Shown here in pieces: positions 27,148 to 35,428 of a DNA stretch of 64,000 nucleotides. Below the pieces are notes generated by a model that worked only from the letters and a program-made list of their open reading frames with translations, made no database searches and had not been told where the DNA came from. Source of the stretch: JAIQFL01 sp035295745 (GTDB taxonomy: Bacteria > Acidobacteriota > Terriglobia > Bryobacterales > Bryobacteraceae); the NCBI GenBank assembly GCA_035295745.1, contig DATGIL010000039.1, positions 62,001 to 126,000 of the forward strand, given 5' to 3'. Numbering within the stretch: the stretch's first letter is position 1; each line of letters begins with the position of its first letter. The translations under genes were made by a program, and so were the position numbers.

Positions 27148-28170
27148 ATGCTGGTTTCGGCTAAAAGTTTCAGAAAAGCGTGGCGGAGTTGCCACCTGCG
27201 GGCCCGGGAACTCCGGATGATCGCGGGCGGATTGCTCTCCACGAGCCACCCCATTGATGCGCACATCATCCCCATGCGCCGATGTAATCTCGCCTGCGCC
27301 TACTGCAACGAATACGACGACTCTTCGAAACCGGTCCCTCTCGAAACCATGTTCCAGCGCCTCGATCACCTTGCGAAGCTGGGAACCGCGATCATCACCA
27401 TCTCCGGCGGCGAGCCCCTGCTTCACCCCGAGTTGGACGCGATCATCGCGCGGACCCGGCGCCGAGGGATGATCGCCGGACTGATTACCAACGGATACCT
27501 GCTGACCGCCGATCGCGTGAAGCGGCTGAACCACGCTGGCCTCGATCACCTGCAGATTTCGATCGATAACGTGATGCCCGACGACGTTTCGAAGAAGAGC
27601 CTCAAGGTTCTAGACAAGAAACTGCAGATTCTTGCCGAGCACGCCGAATTTCACGTGAACATCAATTCCGTGGTCGGCGGGGGCATTCACAACCCGAAAG
27701 ACGCGCTAGTCATCGGCACACGGGCAGTAGAGTTGGGCTTCAGCTCTACGGTGGGAATTATTCACGATGGCGACGGGCAGTTGCGTCCCCTGCGCGACGA
27801 AGAGCGGGAAGTCTATTCCGCGATGCGGGCGATGGAGAAGAGCAGCTACGCGCGCATCAATTATTTTCAGGACAATATCGCCCACGGCAAGGAGAATGAC
27901 TGGCGCTGCCGTGCAGGCTCACGCTACCTCTACATTTGCGAAGACGGCCTGGTGCACTACTGTTCGCAACAGCGCGGATTTCCCGGAAAGCCTCTGGTGG
28001 AGTATACGACGGAGGACATTCGCCGGGAATACCGGACGGTGAAAGGCTGCGCGCCACGCTGCACCGTTGCCTGCGTCCACCAGGTATCGACCATCGATTT
28101 CTGGCGCGGACCGCAGGATCTCCAGCCTGCGCAAGTCGATCAGCCGGGCCGCCTGGTCCAGATTCAGTGA
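27148..28170 (+). CDS. Radical SAM protein with C-terminal cysteine cluster
   Basis: 340 residues. The 'RRCNLACAYCNEYDD' CxxxCxxC motif binds the [4Fe-4S] cluster that cleaves S-adenosylmethionine, and 'ISGGEPLLHPE' is the GGE motif. The TIM-barrel core runs to ~240. The C-terminal ~80 residues hold further cysteines ('WRCRAGSRYLYICEDG', 'HYCSQQRG', 'GCAPRCTVAC') in a SPASM/twitch-like arrangement that may carry another cluster. Members act on peptides, lipids or cofactors; the target is not readable. The next gene begins 4 bp after the stop, implying a shared transcript. An alternative ATG lies at 27217. Confidence 0.88.
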   Translation: MLVSAKSFRKAWRSCHLRARELRMIAGGLLSTSHPIDAHIIPMRRCNLACAYCNEYDDSSKPVPLETMFQRLDHLAKLGTAIITISGGEPLLHPELDAIIARTRRRGMIAGLITNGYLLTADRVKRLNHAGLDHLQISIDNVMPDDVSKKSLKVLDKKLQILAEHAEFHVNINSVVGGGIHNPKDALVIGTRAVELGFSSTVGIIHDGDGQLRPLRDEEREVYSAMRAMEKSSYARINYFQDNIAHGKENDWRCRAGSRYLYICEDGLVHYCSQQRGFPGKPLVEYTTEDIRREYRTVKGCAPRCTVACVHQVSTIDFWRGPQDLQPAQVDQPGRLVQIQ

Positions 28171-28174
28171 TCCC

Positions 28175-30160
28175 GTGGCACAGGCACCCCTGCCTGAAGG
28201 CTTCTTTTACGGCCTGACCATCACCGCAAGTTCAGCCCTGCTTTTCCTGGTACAGCCCATGATCGGCAAAGCCATCCTGCCGAGTTTCGGCGGATCGGCC
28301 GGGGTCTGGGTTACCTGCATGCTCTTTTTCCAGGTAGCGCTGCTGCTCGGATACCTGTACGCGCACTGGATCACGCGTCTTAGCCGCGCAGCGCAGATTT
28401 CGATTCACATGGGACTGCTGGCCCTAAGTCTCCTGGCGCTTCCGCTGCGCCCGTTTCTGTATCAACCGTTCATCACCAGCGTGAATCCCGCGCTGGGAAT
28501 CCTTGTGGTGTTGTCCACGTCGGTGGGGCTTCCATACTTTCTCTTGTCTACTACCAGCCCGCTGATTCAATCCTGGTACGCCGCGGGCGGTGCGACCTTT
28601 CCCTACCGCCTTTTTGCCGTCTCGAACATCGCGTCGCTGGCGGCGCTGTTCGCTTATCCGGTCGCGGTCGAGCCGCTTTTCTCCGGCCTTCACCAACTGA
28701 TCGGATGGTCCGGCGCCTATCTCGCAGTGGCCATCCTTCTAGCCGTCACCGCACTGCGTCGCGCCACACGAGTGTCGCCGGAGCCTGCTGTTGACTTCGT
28801 CGGGTCGGATCCCCACCCCATCCTCTGGGTGGCTCTCGCTGCGTGTGCCTCAGCCCTGTGGCTTGCGGTCGCCAATCACCTGAGCCAGGAAGTCGCGCCC
28901 ATCCCGTTTCTCTGGGTTCTGCCGCTGGGAATCTATCTGCTCAGTTTCATCCTGTGTTTCCAGGGCGGCGATTGGTATCGCCCATCGCTCTATCGCTGGC
29001 TCCTGCCAGCGGCATGGATCGCGGTCTGCCTGCGAATCGCGCTGCAGGGCTCGCTAGGCGGCCTGGAATGGGAGATTCCCACCTTTGCGGTAGCGCTCTT
29101 CGTCTTTTGCATGTTCTGCCACGGCGAACTGGCGGACTCGAAACCCGACCCTCGCCAAGGCGTCTCCTACTTCTACCTGATGGTGGCGCTGGGAGGTGCG
29201 GTAGGCGCAGCGTTCGTCGGTCTGATCGCTCCCACCGTCTTCAATAGCTACCTCGAACTACCCATCGCTGTGACTGGATCCGTGCTGTTGGCGCTCCATC
29301 TGCTCTTCGGCTTCTCTCCGAAACGCCTCGTGCGCCTGACGCTTTTCGCAGTCCTGGCATTCGTGTTCGCTCTTCAGTATCGCTCCGGCGATTTCGAGAT
29401 CCGGCGGATTCGCAACTTCTACGGAGTTCTCGCGGTCCGGGACCGCCCCGCCGGCCAGATCACAGCACGCGCTCTCTATAGTGGGGTAACGTTACACGGC
29501 CTCGAATTCCTGTCACCCGGGCGGAGCCGTCAGGGGACGGTTTACTATGGTCCCGAGTCAGGAGTGGCGCGAGTGCTCGCTCTCCGCGGAACCGCGAGCC
29601 GGCGTGTGGGGATTATCGGACTGGGCGCAGGCACGCTCGCCGTCTACGGCCGAAGCGGCGACGAGTTCCGTTTCTATGAGATCAATCCAGCCGTAATTGA
29701 TGTCGCCCGGAACGACTTTCAATTCCTCGCTCAATCCGAAGCGCAAATTACGACCATCCTCGGCGACGGCCGCCTTTCGCTGAATCGTGAGCCTGACCGT
29801 TTCGATGTCATGGTGCTCGACGCGTTCTCTGACGATACCATTCCCGTTCATCTGCTCACGCGGGAAGCGATCGAGACTTACTTCCGCCACCTGCGAAACG
29901 GCGGAATTCTGGCGGTTCACATTACCAATCGCTACCTCGATCTTGAGCCCGTGCTCGAAGCGCAGGCATCCAGCCTCAGCAAACAGGCGATCTTTATCGC
30001 AAATTCACAGGACGAGGCTCGCGGCGTCGAGGCAGCGGACTGGGCGCTACTCTCGGACGGAGGATTGACAGAGTTCGCGCAATACAGTCACGCCCCCACA
30101 CAGCGAGTCTTGCGGCCCTGGACGGACGATTTCAGCAATTTATTCCGCGCTATTCGGTAG
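28175..30160 (+). CDS. Membrane-anchored spermidine synthase-like protein
   Basis: 661 residues from a GTG at 28175, directly after the radical-SAM stop; the frame is open upstream but overlaps that gene. About eleven hydrophobic segments fill residues 1-410. The C-terminal ~240 residues are a Rossmann domain of the spermidine-synthase class: 'GIIGLGAGTLAVYG' (SAM site), 'FYEINPAV', 'GDGRLSL' and 'LDAFSDDTIPVHLLT'. Such fused proteins are common in bacteria and poorly characterised; aminopropyl or methyl transfer at the membrane is an inference. Cotranscription with the radical SAM gene is likely. Confidence 0.88.
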   Translation: MAQAPLPEGFFYGLTITASSALLFLVQPMIGKAILPSFGGSAGVWVTCMLFFQVALLLGYLYAHWITRLSRAAQISIHMGLLALSLLALPLRPFLYQPFITSVNPALGILVVLSTSVGLPYFLLSTTSPLIQSWYAAGGATFPYRLFAVSNIASLAALFAYPVAVEPLFSGLHQLIGWSGAYLAVAILLAVTALRRATRVSPEPAVDFVGSDPHPILWVALAACASALWLAVANHLSQEVAPIPFLWVLPLGIYLLSFILCFQGGDWYRPSLYRWLLPAAWIAVCLRIALQGSLGGLEWEIPTFAVALFVFCMFCHGELADSKPDPRQGVSYFYLMVALGGAVGAAFVGLIAPTVFNSYLELPIAVTGSVLLALHLLFGFSPKRLVRLTLFAVLAFVFALQYRSGDFEIRRIRNFYGVLAVRDRPAGQITARALYSGVTLHGLEFLSPGRSRQGTVYYGPESGVARVLALRGTASRRVGIIGLGAGTLAVYGRSGDEFRFYEINPAVIDVARNDFQFLAQSEAQITTILGDGRLSLNREPDRFDVMVLDAFSDDTIPVHLLTREAIETYFRHLRNGGILAVHITNRYLDLEPVLEAQASSLSKQAIFIANSQDEARGVEAADWALLSDGGLTEFAQYSHAPTQRVLRPWTDDFSNLFRAIR

Positions 30161-30202
30161 CGCACGGTGGCCCCCGTATTGCTAATTCAACTGTGGGCGT
30201 TT

Positions 30203-30754
30203 ATGCGGAAAGGACTCTCGCTGCTGTGCGCGGCAATACTGGTGACCAGTACTGCTGTGGCAGAAATGAACCGCAAAGATCTCCGTCACAGGATCGTCAA
30301 CAAACAGGCTGTTGGCGGTTCGGTCGCGCGGGCGGGTATCGGGACCGCGATCAATTCGCCCCATCAGTGGGGCCGCGGGCCGGATGGTTTCGCGAAGCGC
30401 CTCGGGAGTAGTTTCGGCAAGCATGTGATTAAGGAGACGGTGCAAGCTGGAGTCGCTGCCGCGCATCATGAAAATCTTCGTTATCAACCGTCGCATCTCA
30501 ACGGCACCTGGCCTCGTGTGAAGTATGCGGTGAAGAGCACATTTGTAGTACCACGCACCAACAAGGCCGGAAAAACAGTAGCACTTGGCCGTGTTTCCGG
30601 AAATATGGCGGCGGGAATGGCTTCTCAGCTTTGGATGCCTGCGGCCAGCGTGGGGGCGGGCGTCGCCACCGGTGGTGTCGGTCTGGCAGCCGACGTAGGC
30701 GTCAACGTCACGCGCGAATTCTGGCCGCGCCATCGCAAGGTCCGCGAGAAGTAG
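30203..30754 (+). CDS. Secreted hypothetical protein, Gly/Ala-rich (183 aa)
   Basis: The ATG at 30203 gives a clean signal peptide (MRKGLSLLCAAILVTSTAVA); an earlier in-frame ATG at 30167 would bury it. The mature part has 'VARAGIGTAINSPHQWGRGP', 'FGKHVIKETVQAGVAAAHHE' and a Gly/Ala-rich hydrophobic stretch (~140-170). Similar short proteins occur widely in acidobacteria without assigned function; the helical glycine-zipper stretch hints at membrane association. Confidence 0.65.
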   Translation: MRKGLSLLCAAILVTSTAVAEMNRKDLRHRIVNKQAVGGSVARAGIGTAINSPHQWGRGPDGFAKRLGSSFGKHVIKETVQAGVAAAHHENLRYQPSHLNGTWPRVKYAVKSTFVVPRTNKAGKTVALGRVSGNMAAGMASQLWMPAASVGAGVATGGVGLAADVGVNVTREFWPRHRKVREK

Positions 30755-30823
30755 CACCAAAATCGGCGGCGTGCATCTGGATTAACAGCCAGAATCTGCT
30801 ATCTTTGCAGGTTCAGGCTCGCC

Positions 30824-32161
30824 ATGCACCTCATCCTCCTTACGGTTGCCGCAATTGCACTGCTCCTCGTCTTGATCCTGGTCGTCAAACTTCACGCGTT
30901 CCTGGCCCTCTTGCTGTCGAGCATGGTGCTGGGGCTTGCGTCCGGAATGCGCCCGGAGCAAGTGCTCAAGTCCATTCAGAGCGGCTTCGGCGAGGCGCTG
31001 GGCTTCATTGCGGTAGTGGTCGGCTTAGGCGCCATGATCGGCCGCTACTTGGAACACTCTGGCGGCGGACAGGCCCTCGCGGACTGGCTGCTCGAACGCT
31101 TCGGAAGAGATCGAGCCGCCTGGGCGATGCTGGTCGCGGCATTTCTCGTGGGACTCCCGATCTTCTTCGAAGTGGGATTCATCATTCTGGTGCCCCTGGT
31201 GTGGAATCTCTCGCGCGAGACCAAGCGGTCGCTACTCTTCTACGGACTCCCCATGGCGGCGGCGCTCACCATCACCCATTCGCTGGTGCCGCCGCACCCG
31301 GCGCCAGCGGCAGCCTCGCAACTACTGGGCGGCGATCTGGGACGCACTATCCTCTACGGCATCGGCGTCTCGATTCCGATGGCAATCGCCGCGGGGATCT
31401 TCTACGCGACATGGATCGCAAAACGGATCTATGTGCCGGTTCCGGAAATTGCCGAGGCTGCTGTCGCGAAGAAGGAGAACGGCCTCCCCGCGCCGCCGCT
31501 TCCCTTGGTGGTGCTCCTGCTGCTCCTGCCGGTCCTGCTGATTTTCGGCGCCACTTTGGTCAGCCTGCCGAAGCCGGAAACTTTCCACCATCCGATACTA
31601 CGCAACATCGCGGTCTTTATCGGTCACCCCTTTACCGCTTTGGCGCTCACTTTGCTGTTGACTCTGTTCTTCTTCGGTTTCCGCCGAGGACTCACGCGCG
31701 ACCAGGCGCTCAAAATGGCGGCTGATTCGCTGGCCCCAATGGGCGCACTGCTATGCATCATGGGCGGCGGCGGGGCCTTCAAACAAATCATCGTCGACTC
31801 GGGAGTGGGCGCCTATCTGGGCAAGCTCTTGATCACCTCATCAATTTCGCCGTTGCTGGTGGTTTACATCGTGGCTGCGGCCATGCGCCTGGCCCAAGGA
31901 TCCGCGACCGTCGCAATCATCACAGCGGCGGGGATCGTCGCTCCGATTGTGAAGGGTATCCCAGGTTACAGTCCCGATATTCTGGTCCTGGCGCTCTGTT
32001 GCGGCGGCACCGCCTTTTCGCACGTCAACGACTCGGGCTTCTGGCTGGTCAATCAATATCTCGGCATGACTGTCCCCCAGACTCTGAAATCGTGGACGGC
32101 GATGAAAATCGTATCTTCCGTGGTCGGACTCGGAGCGGTGCTGATTGCACACGCGCTATAG
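30824..32161 (+). CDS. GntP family gluconate:H+ symporter
   Basis: 445 residues, about twelve hydrophobic segments. GntP signatures include 'GFIAVVVGLGAMIGRYLEHS', 'FLVGLPIFFEVGFIILVPL', 'SLVPPHPAP' and 'AMRLAQGSATVAIITAAG', and 'HVNDSGFW' near the end. This family imports gluconate or related sugar acids with protons. A sugar-acid dehydratase (UxaA family) is in the same window but 24 kb away, so a shared pathway is only a suggestion. Confidence 0.93.
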   Translation: MHLILLTVAAIALLLVLILVVKLHAFLALLLSSMVLGLASGMRPEQVLKSIQSGFGEALGFIAVVVGLGAMIGRYLEHSGGGQALADWLLERFGRDRAAWAMLVAAFLVGLPIFFEVGFIILVPLVWNLSRETKRSLLFYGLPMAAALTITHSLVPPHPAPAAASQLLGGDLGRTILYGIGVSIPMAIAAGIFYATWIAKRIYVPVPEIAEAAVAKKENGLPAPPLPLVVLLLLLPVLLIFGATLVSLPKPETFHHPILRNIAVFIGHPFTALALTLLLTLFFFGFRRGLTRDQALKMAADSLAPMGALLCIMGGGGAFKQIIVDSGVGAYLGKLLITSSISPLLVVYIVAAAMRLAQGSATVAIITAAGIVAPIVKGIPGYSPDILVLALCCGGTAFSHVNDSGFWLVNQYLGMTVPQTLKSWTAMKIVSSVVGLGAVLIAHAL

Positions 32162-32215
32162 TGCGGCCGAGGCGGCACGATAGTCTTGGCATGCAGCGTG
32201 CATCTTCAGAGTGGT

Positions 32216-32383
32216 ATGAATGACTTGGAATTCAAGCGACATTTGAAGGACTTGGCCCACGGCCATCATCATCCCGAGGAGCATGACTGGGACCAGCCGC
32301 CGGCCAAGCCGAAAAAGGTAGCCAGTGCGAAAGCCGCTGCTTCCAAGGGGCGGACGGCATCGAAAGCCGCGAAGAAGAAGTAA
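32216..32383 (+). CDS. Small His/Lys-rich protein upstream of UdgX (55 aa)
   Basis: From the ATG at 32216 (an alternative at 32186 would add ten residues). Residues ~10-25 are His/acid-rich ('LAHGHHHPEEHDWDQPP'); the tail is 'KPKKVASAKAAASKG' and ends 'KAAKKK', a histone-H1-like basic composition expected to bind nucleic acid. Its TAA overlaps the UdgX start as TAATG, so the two are translationally coupled. I know of no assigned family. Confidence 0.62.
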   Translation: MNDLEFKRHLKDLAHGHHHPEEHDWDQPPAKPKKVASAKAAASKGRTASKAAKKK

Positions 32384-33027
32384 TGGCCACAAAGAACGTG
32401 CCGGGCGCCGGGAGCTTCGTGCCTTCGGGCGGGTCTCTGTCCGAACTCCGCATCGCCGTGCAAAAGTGCGAAGGATGCGATTTGTTCCGCCATGCCACCC
32501 AGGCAGTTTTAGGGGAAGGTCCATCCACGGCGCGTGTGGTTCTGGTCGGAGAGCAACCGGGTGACAAGGAGGACCTCGCCGGACAGCCTTTCGTTGGCCC
32601 CGCGGGAGCCCTCCTGAATCGCGCTCTGGAGGAGGCGGGAATCGATCGCTCCCTGGTGTATGTCACTAATGCCGTGAAGCACTTCAAGTTCGAAGAACGA
32701 GGCAAACGCCGCATCCACAAGAAGCCTTCGGAAACGGAGATCGTTGCCTGTCGCCCATGGCTGGACGCGGAACTGGTGCAGTTGCGCCCGGAAGTGATCG
32801 TATGCCTCGGGGCAACCGCGGCGCGTGCCGTATTAGGCAAGGAGCATCGTCTCCTCAAAGAGCGCGGCAATTTTTTCGAGCACCCGATGGCGCGTAGCGC
32901 GACCGCCACCATCCATCCCTCTGCGATTCTGCGGTCGCCTGACTCCGAGCAGCGGCGCACCGAGTACGAAGCCTTTGTCGCGGATTTGAAGGCAGTCCGG
33001 CACAAATTAGAGGAGGTACAATCGTGA
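32383..33027 (+). CDS. UdgX-type uracil-DNA glycosylase
   Basis: 214 residues of the uracil-DNA glycosylase superfamily close to family 4: 'CEGCDLFRHATQAVLGEG' with FeS-cluster cysteines, motif A 'GEQPGDKEDLAGQPFVGPAG', 'VYVTNAVKHFKFE', and motif B-like 'ATIHPSAILR'. The decisive feature is the 'RGKRRIHKKP' loop (~105-115): the KRRIH insertion defines UdgX, whose His bonds covalently to the abasic site after uracil removal, leaving a DNA-protein adduct. That chemistry is known from mycobacterial UdgX. It is coupled to the 55-aa gene upstream and a DUF3175-like gene downstream. Confidence 0.93.
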   Translation: MATKNVPGAGSFVPSGGSLSELRIAVQKCEGCDLFRHATQAVLGEGPSTARVVLVGEQPGDKEDLAGQPFVGPAGALLNRALEEAGIDRSLVYVTNAVKHFKFEERGKRRIHKKPSETEIVACRPWLDAELVQLRPEVIVCLGATAARAVLGKEHRLLKERGNFFEHPMARSATATIHPSAILRSPDSEQRRTEYEAFVADLKAVRHKLEEVQS

Positions 33028-33296
33028 ATCGATGGTCGCAACAGGTAACGAAGAACAGCAACGCGCTCGATCTGGACCCCGGCGTCTTCACCTGGTCCGA
33101 TCCCCGACGGATCGCCGAGTCTCTCAAGCATTCCGCGGAGGCGAGCACGCGGCGAAAAGCCGGCCCCTTTGCTTCCGCCATGTCGATGCTGACGTTCTAT
33201 ATCAATCGGGCGGGGCACGGATTATCGCAGAAGCAGAAGCGGGTGTTGATGCGCGCCAAAGTCGAACTGCGAAAGCTGTTCGGCAGGGAAGGGTAA
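33024..33296 (+). CDS. DUF3175-like small protein
   Basis: 90 residues from GTG at 33024, overlapping the UdgX stop (GTGA). The sequence 'WSQQVTKNSNALDLDPGVFT', 'ARR/SDPRRIAESLKHSAE'-like spacing and 'SAMSMLTFYINRAGHGLSQK' match the uncharacterised DUF3175 family as I recall it. It has a basic helical end ('KQKRVLMRAKVELRKLF'). Genomic coupling to UdgX suggests a role in the same DNA-damage response, but no activity is known. Confidence 0.8.
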   Translation: MNRWSQQVTKNSNALDLDPGVFTWSDPRRIAESLKHSAEASTRRKAGPFASAMSMLTFYINRAGHGLSQKQKRVLMRAKVELRKLFGREG

Positions 33297-33394
33297 GACG
33301 GCGCTTCTGAAGAGCGATGGGGCCTGGAGGCGACGTTCCTCGTCTTCGCAGATTGGAGAATTCCACGAGGTGTTGTTATACTTTATGGAAAAGG

Positions 33395-33434
33395 GCCACC
33401 CTAGCTCAGCTGGTAGAGCGGCAGATTCGTAATC
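33395..33434 (+). pseudogene. 5' fragment of tRNA-Thr(CGT), cut in the anticodon stem
   Basis: The first 40 nt of a tRNA are present: acceptor strand GCCACCC, TA, D arm GCTC-AGCTGGTA-GAGC, G, anticodon strand GCAGA and loop TTCGTAA (anticodon CGT, Thr). The 3' anticodon strand should read TCTGC but is TC then GGATCAAACC, and no variable or T arm follows. A -10-like TATACT lies just upstream. The break marks the left edge of the foreign island, as expected for integration into a tRNA gene followed by decay of the other end. Confidence 0.85.
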
Positions 33435-33570
33435 GGATCAAACCGCCAACCTACACCAACCCAGACAAAAGAATCAACAACTTAGATGGGCTGGATTGGT
33501 CTGGATTGGTGCCCGCTTGTCTCACGTCTAGCACAAAATCTAGCACACGAATTTATTGGGGTTGGCCGCG

Positions 33571-34130
33571 TCAGCCACCGATGCGTTGCCGGACTTGCGC
33601 CAGCATTGCCGCGTGTTCTTCCAGCGCCTTTGTGAACTGCAATGCGTTCACCGTCCGCGAATTCTGGTCACGCATCACCGCAGCCAGCGGGGGTTGTTCC
33701 GTGATGCCCAGTTCGTTGAACTGCCATTGCGCGCTTTGCGCTTGAAGGTTGGCCCAGAAGAACAGCCGGGCCAGTTGCTTGTGTACCTCTTCCCATTCCT
33801 TGACATCGAACCCGAACACCGGGAACTGAATCAGCTTTGATTCCTTATGGTCGTATTGGATCTTGTCCCAGAAGTCCCGCAAAACCGCGCGTCTTCCATC
33901 AGCGGGTCCAGCTTTTCCGCGATGCGCGCGCGATGTTCCAGCAGCCACGCGCGGTACGCGGCAACCACAAGGCAAATGAAGGCCAGCACCCACACCAAGA
34001 CGTTGCCACCCAGATGCTGGGCCGTGAACTGGGGCGCAATGATCGGAGTGAGCAACAGGACCAGCGAAAGCGGCCCGGTCATACGTGCGGGCCAGTCGCG
34101 CCATACCGTCTTGAGGAACGGCCCTATCAT
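33571..34130 (-). pseudogene. Small membrane protein gene, frameshifted
   Basis: Two frames together make one sensible protein. From the ATG at 34130: two membrane helices ('MTGPLSLVLLLTPIIAP' and 'VLVWVLAFICLVVAAYRAWL'), then 'HRARIAEKLDPLMEDAR'. Near 33890 coding sense passes to the other frame, which continues 'RDFWDKIQYDHKESK' through 'LARLFFWANLQAQSAQWQFN' to the stop at 33571. Total length would be ~185 residues. A single indel in DNA or assembly explains it. Family not recognised; it has the look of an accessory membrane protein of mobile elements. Confidence 0.7.
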
Positions 34131-34142
34131 GTCCCTGGTCCG

Positions 34143-34422
34143 CTACTCCGCAACGTCCAGCACAAGGTGCGTGTCCTTGCCGGATGTCAGGCTTTCCAGA
34201 GCCTGACGAATCTGCGCATCGGAGCAACCCCACGTCTTCATTTCTTCCGGGAGATTGAAGACCGGGATTCAGCCACCACTGGTGGCCCACAGCCGCGCCG
34301 TCTTTGTCGCTGGCCAGCACGTATGTCTTTCCGTGTTCCAGCCGCTGCATCGTGAACCGGCCAGCGGTCTGGATAATTTCAATTTTCCTATCTCGCATAC
34401 TGGGAGATTGGTCATCATCCAC
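34143..34422 (-). pseudogene. Small hypothetical gene, frameshifted
   Basis: Reading from 34422 the frame gives 'MRDRKIEIIQTAGRF' and 'YVLASDKDGAAVGHQWWLNP'. Around 34265 protein-like sense moves to another frame, 'VFNLPEEMKTWGCSDAQIRQ' then 'HLVLDVAE' and a TAG at 34145-34143. The membrane-protein gene starts 12 nt later, so both once formed an operon. Two neighbouring frameshifts point to decay rather than isolated sequencing errors. Function unknown. Confidence 0.55.
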
Positions 34423-34424
34423 GC

Positions 34425-34853
34425 AGCTACGATCGACACAAACTGGTGCTGGATCCAGCTCATCAAGATGCCGTGCTCCAGGCTAAGCGCAAGGCCTTCC
34501 ACTCCACACCCGGCGGCCGTCTGGAGCAGGCTGTGCCCGAGAGTAAAACCCTGCTCGACTTGGCCTTTGCCCAAGGCGAGTCGGCCGGCAGTCAGACCGC
34601 TCAGTTGCTCAAACTGCTGGATGAGTACGGCCCCGTTGCGTTGCGCCGAGCCATCCTCGAAGCCCTGCAACGCAACACGCCACGCGCTTGCTCGGTCGCC
34701 TATCTGCTGCGCCGTGAGCCCCGCCCGAAACGTGTGGCCTTGGATCTCAGCCACCATCCCGAGGCGCAATCTATCGACGTTCGACCGCATGACTTGGAGA
34801 CCTACGATGAGCTCGCCCATTCTCAAGACGACGACCCCGACCCTGAACAATAG
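34425..34853 (+). pseudogene. istA: IS21-family transposase IstA, C-terminal remnant
   Basis: The open frame starts abruptly at 'SYDRHKLVLDPAHQDAVLQA' and runs through 'GGRLEQAVPESKTLLDLAFA', 'SQTAQLLKLLDEYGP' and 'HHPEAQSIDVRPHDLETYDE' to the stop at 34853. This is the tail of IstA after the catalytic core; the DDE domain and N-terminal helix-turn-helix are missing. It overlaps the following istB start by 47 nt, the normal IS21 arrangement. The left boundary meets the frameshifted genes without a recognisable IS end. Confidence 0.85.
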
Positions 34854-35340
34854 CCTGTCGGCCCAACTCCAGCAGATCGGGTTGCGTGCCCTGCCCGCGC
34901 AGTTGGATGACTTTCTGGCACGTGCCGCCAAGGCCCGCTGGCCGCCCCTTCAGATCCTGGAGCAACTGGCCCACGAGGAGATCGCCGAGCGCTCGCGCCG
35001 CAGTCTGGAACGCCGCCTGCGTCTGAGCGGCATCAAGCGATTCAAGCCCATGGCCGACTTCGAATGGTCCTGGCCCTCCAAAATCGAACGTGATGTGATT
35101 GAGCGCGCTCTGACGCTCGACTTCCTGGGCGAAAACTGTAACTTGGTTCTGGTCGGCCGCAACGGCTTGGGCAAGACCATGATCGCTCAAAACATCTGTC
35201 ACGCCGCAGTTCTGGCAGGCTACTCCGTTTTGTTTCGTTCGGCCGCCGCACTGCTGGAAGACCTGCATCGCCAGTCGCCGGAGGGCCGCCGCTCGAAGCT
35301 CCGTACCTACGCCAATGTCGGCTTGTTGTGTATTGACTAA
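34807..35340 (+). pseudogene. istB: IS21-family helper ATPase IstB, truncated
   Basis: 177 codons from the ATG at 34807. The N-terminal helical domain ('LARAAKARWPPLQILEQLAH') is followed by Walker A 'LVLVGRNGLGKTMIAQN', then 'GYSVLFRSAAALLEDL' and 'RTYANVGLLCID', where it stops. Intact IstB goes on after CID with the Walker B glutamate ('E.GY') and ~80 more residues, so ATP hydrolysis is lost. The cut at ~35336 coincides with TAATGTGAAGTTG, the start of the adjoining recombinase-associated sequence, suggesting a later insertion. Confidence 0.88.
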
Positions 35341-35350
35341 TGTGAAGTTG

Positions 35351-35426
35351 CCAGAAATGTGGAGTTGACGCGCGAAAGGACCGGAAGATAGGTCCTCCAC
35401 GACCTCTCAGCTCCACATTTTTCTGG
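35351..35426. repeat. Nested inverted repeat beside the recombinase gene
   Basis: The outer arms CCAGAAATGTGGAGTTGA (35351-35368) and TCAGCTCCACATTTTTCTGG (35407-35426) pair with two extra bases and one mismatch. Inside them AGGACC / GGTCCT (35378-35397) forms a second short stem. It abuts the 3' end of the recombinase gene, so it may be that element's end, a recombination site or its terminator. Confidence 0.7.
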
Positions 35427-35428
35427 GT

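Noticed and set aside
33395..33470. A complete tRNA-Thr gene
   Set aside because: Sequence after nucleotide 40 cannot form the anticodon 3' strand, variable loop, T arm or acceptor 3' strand.
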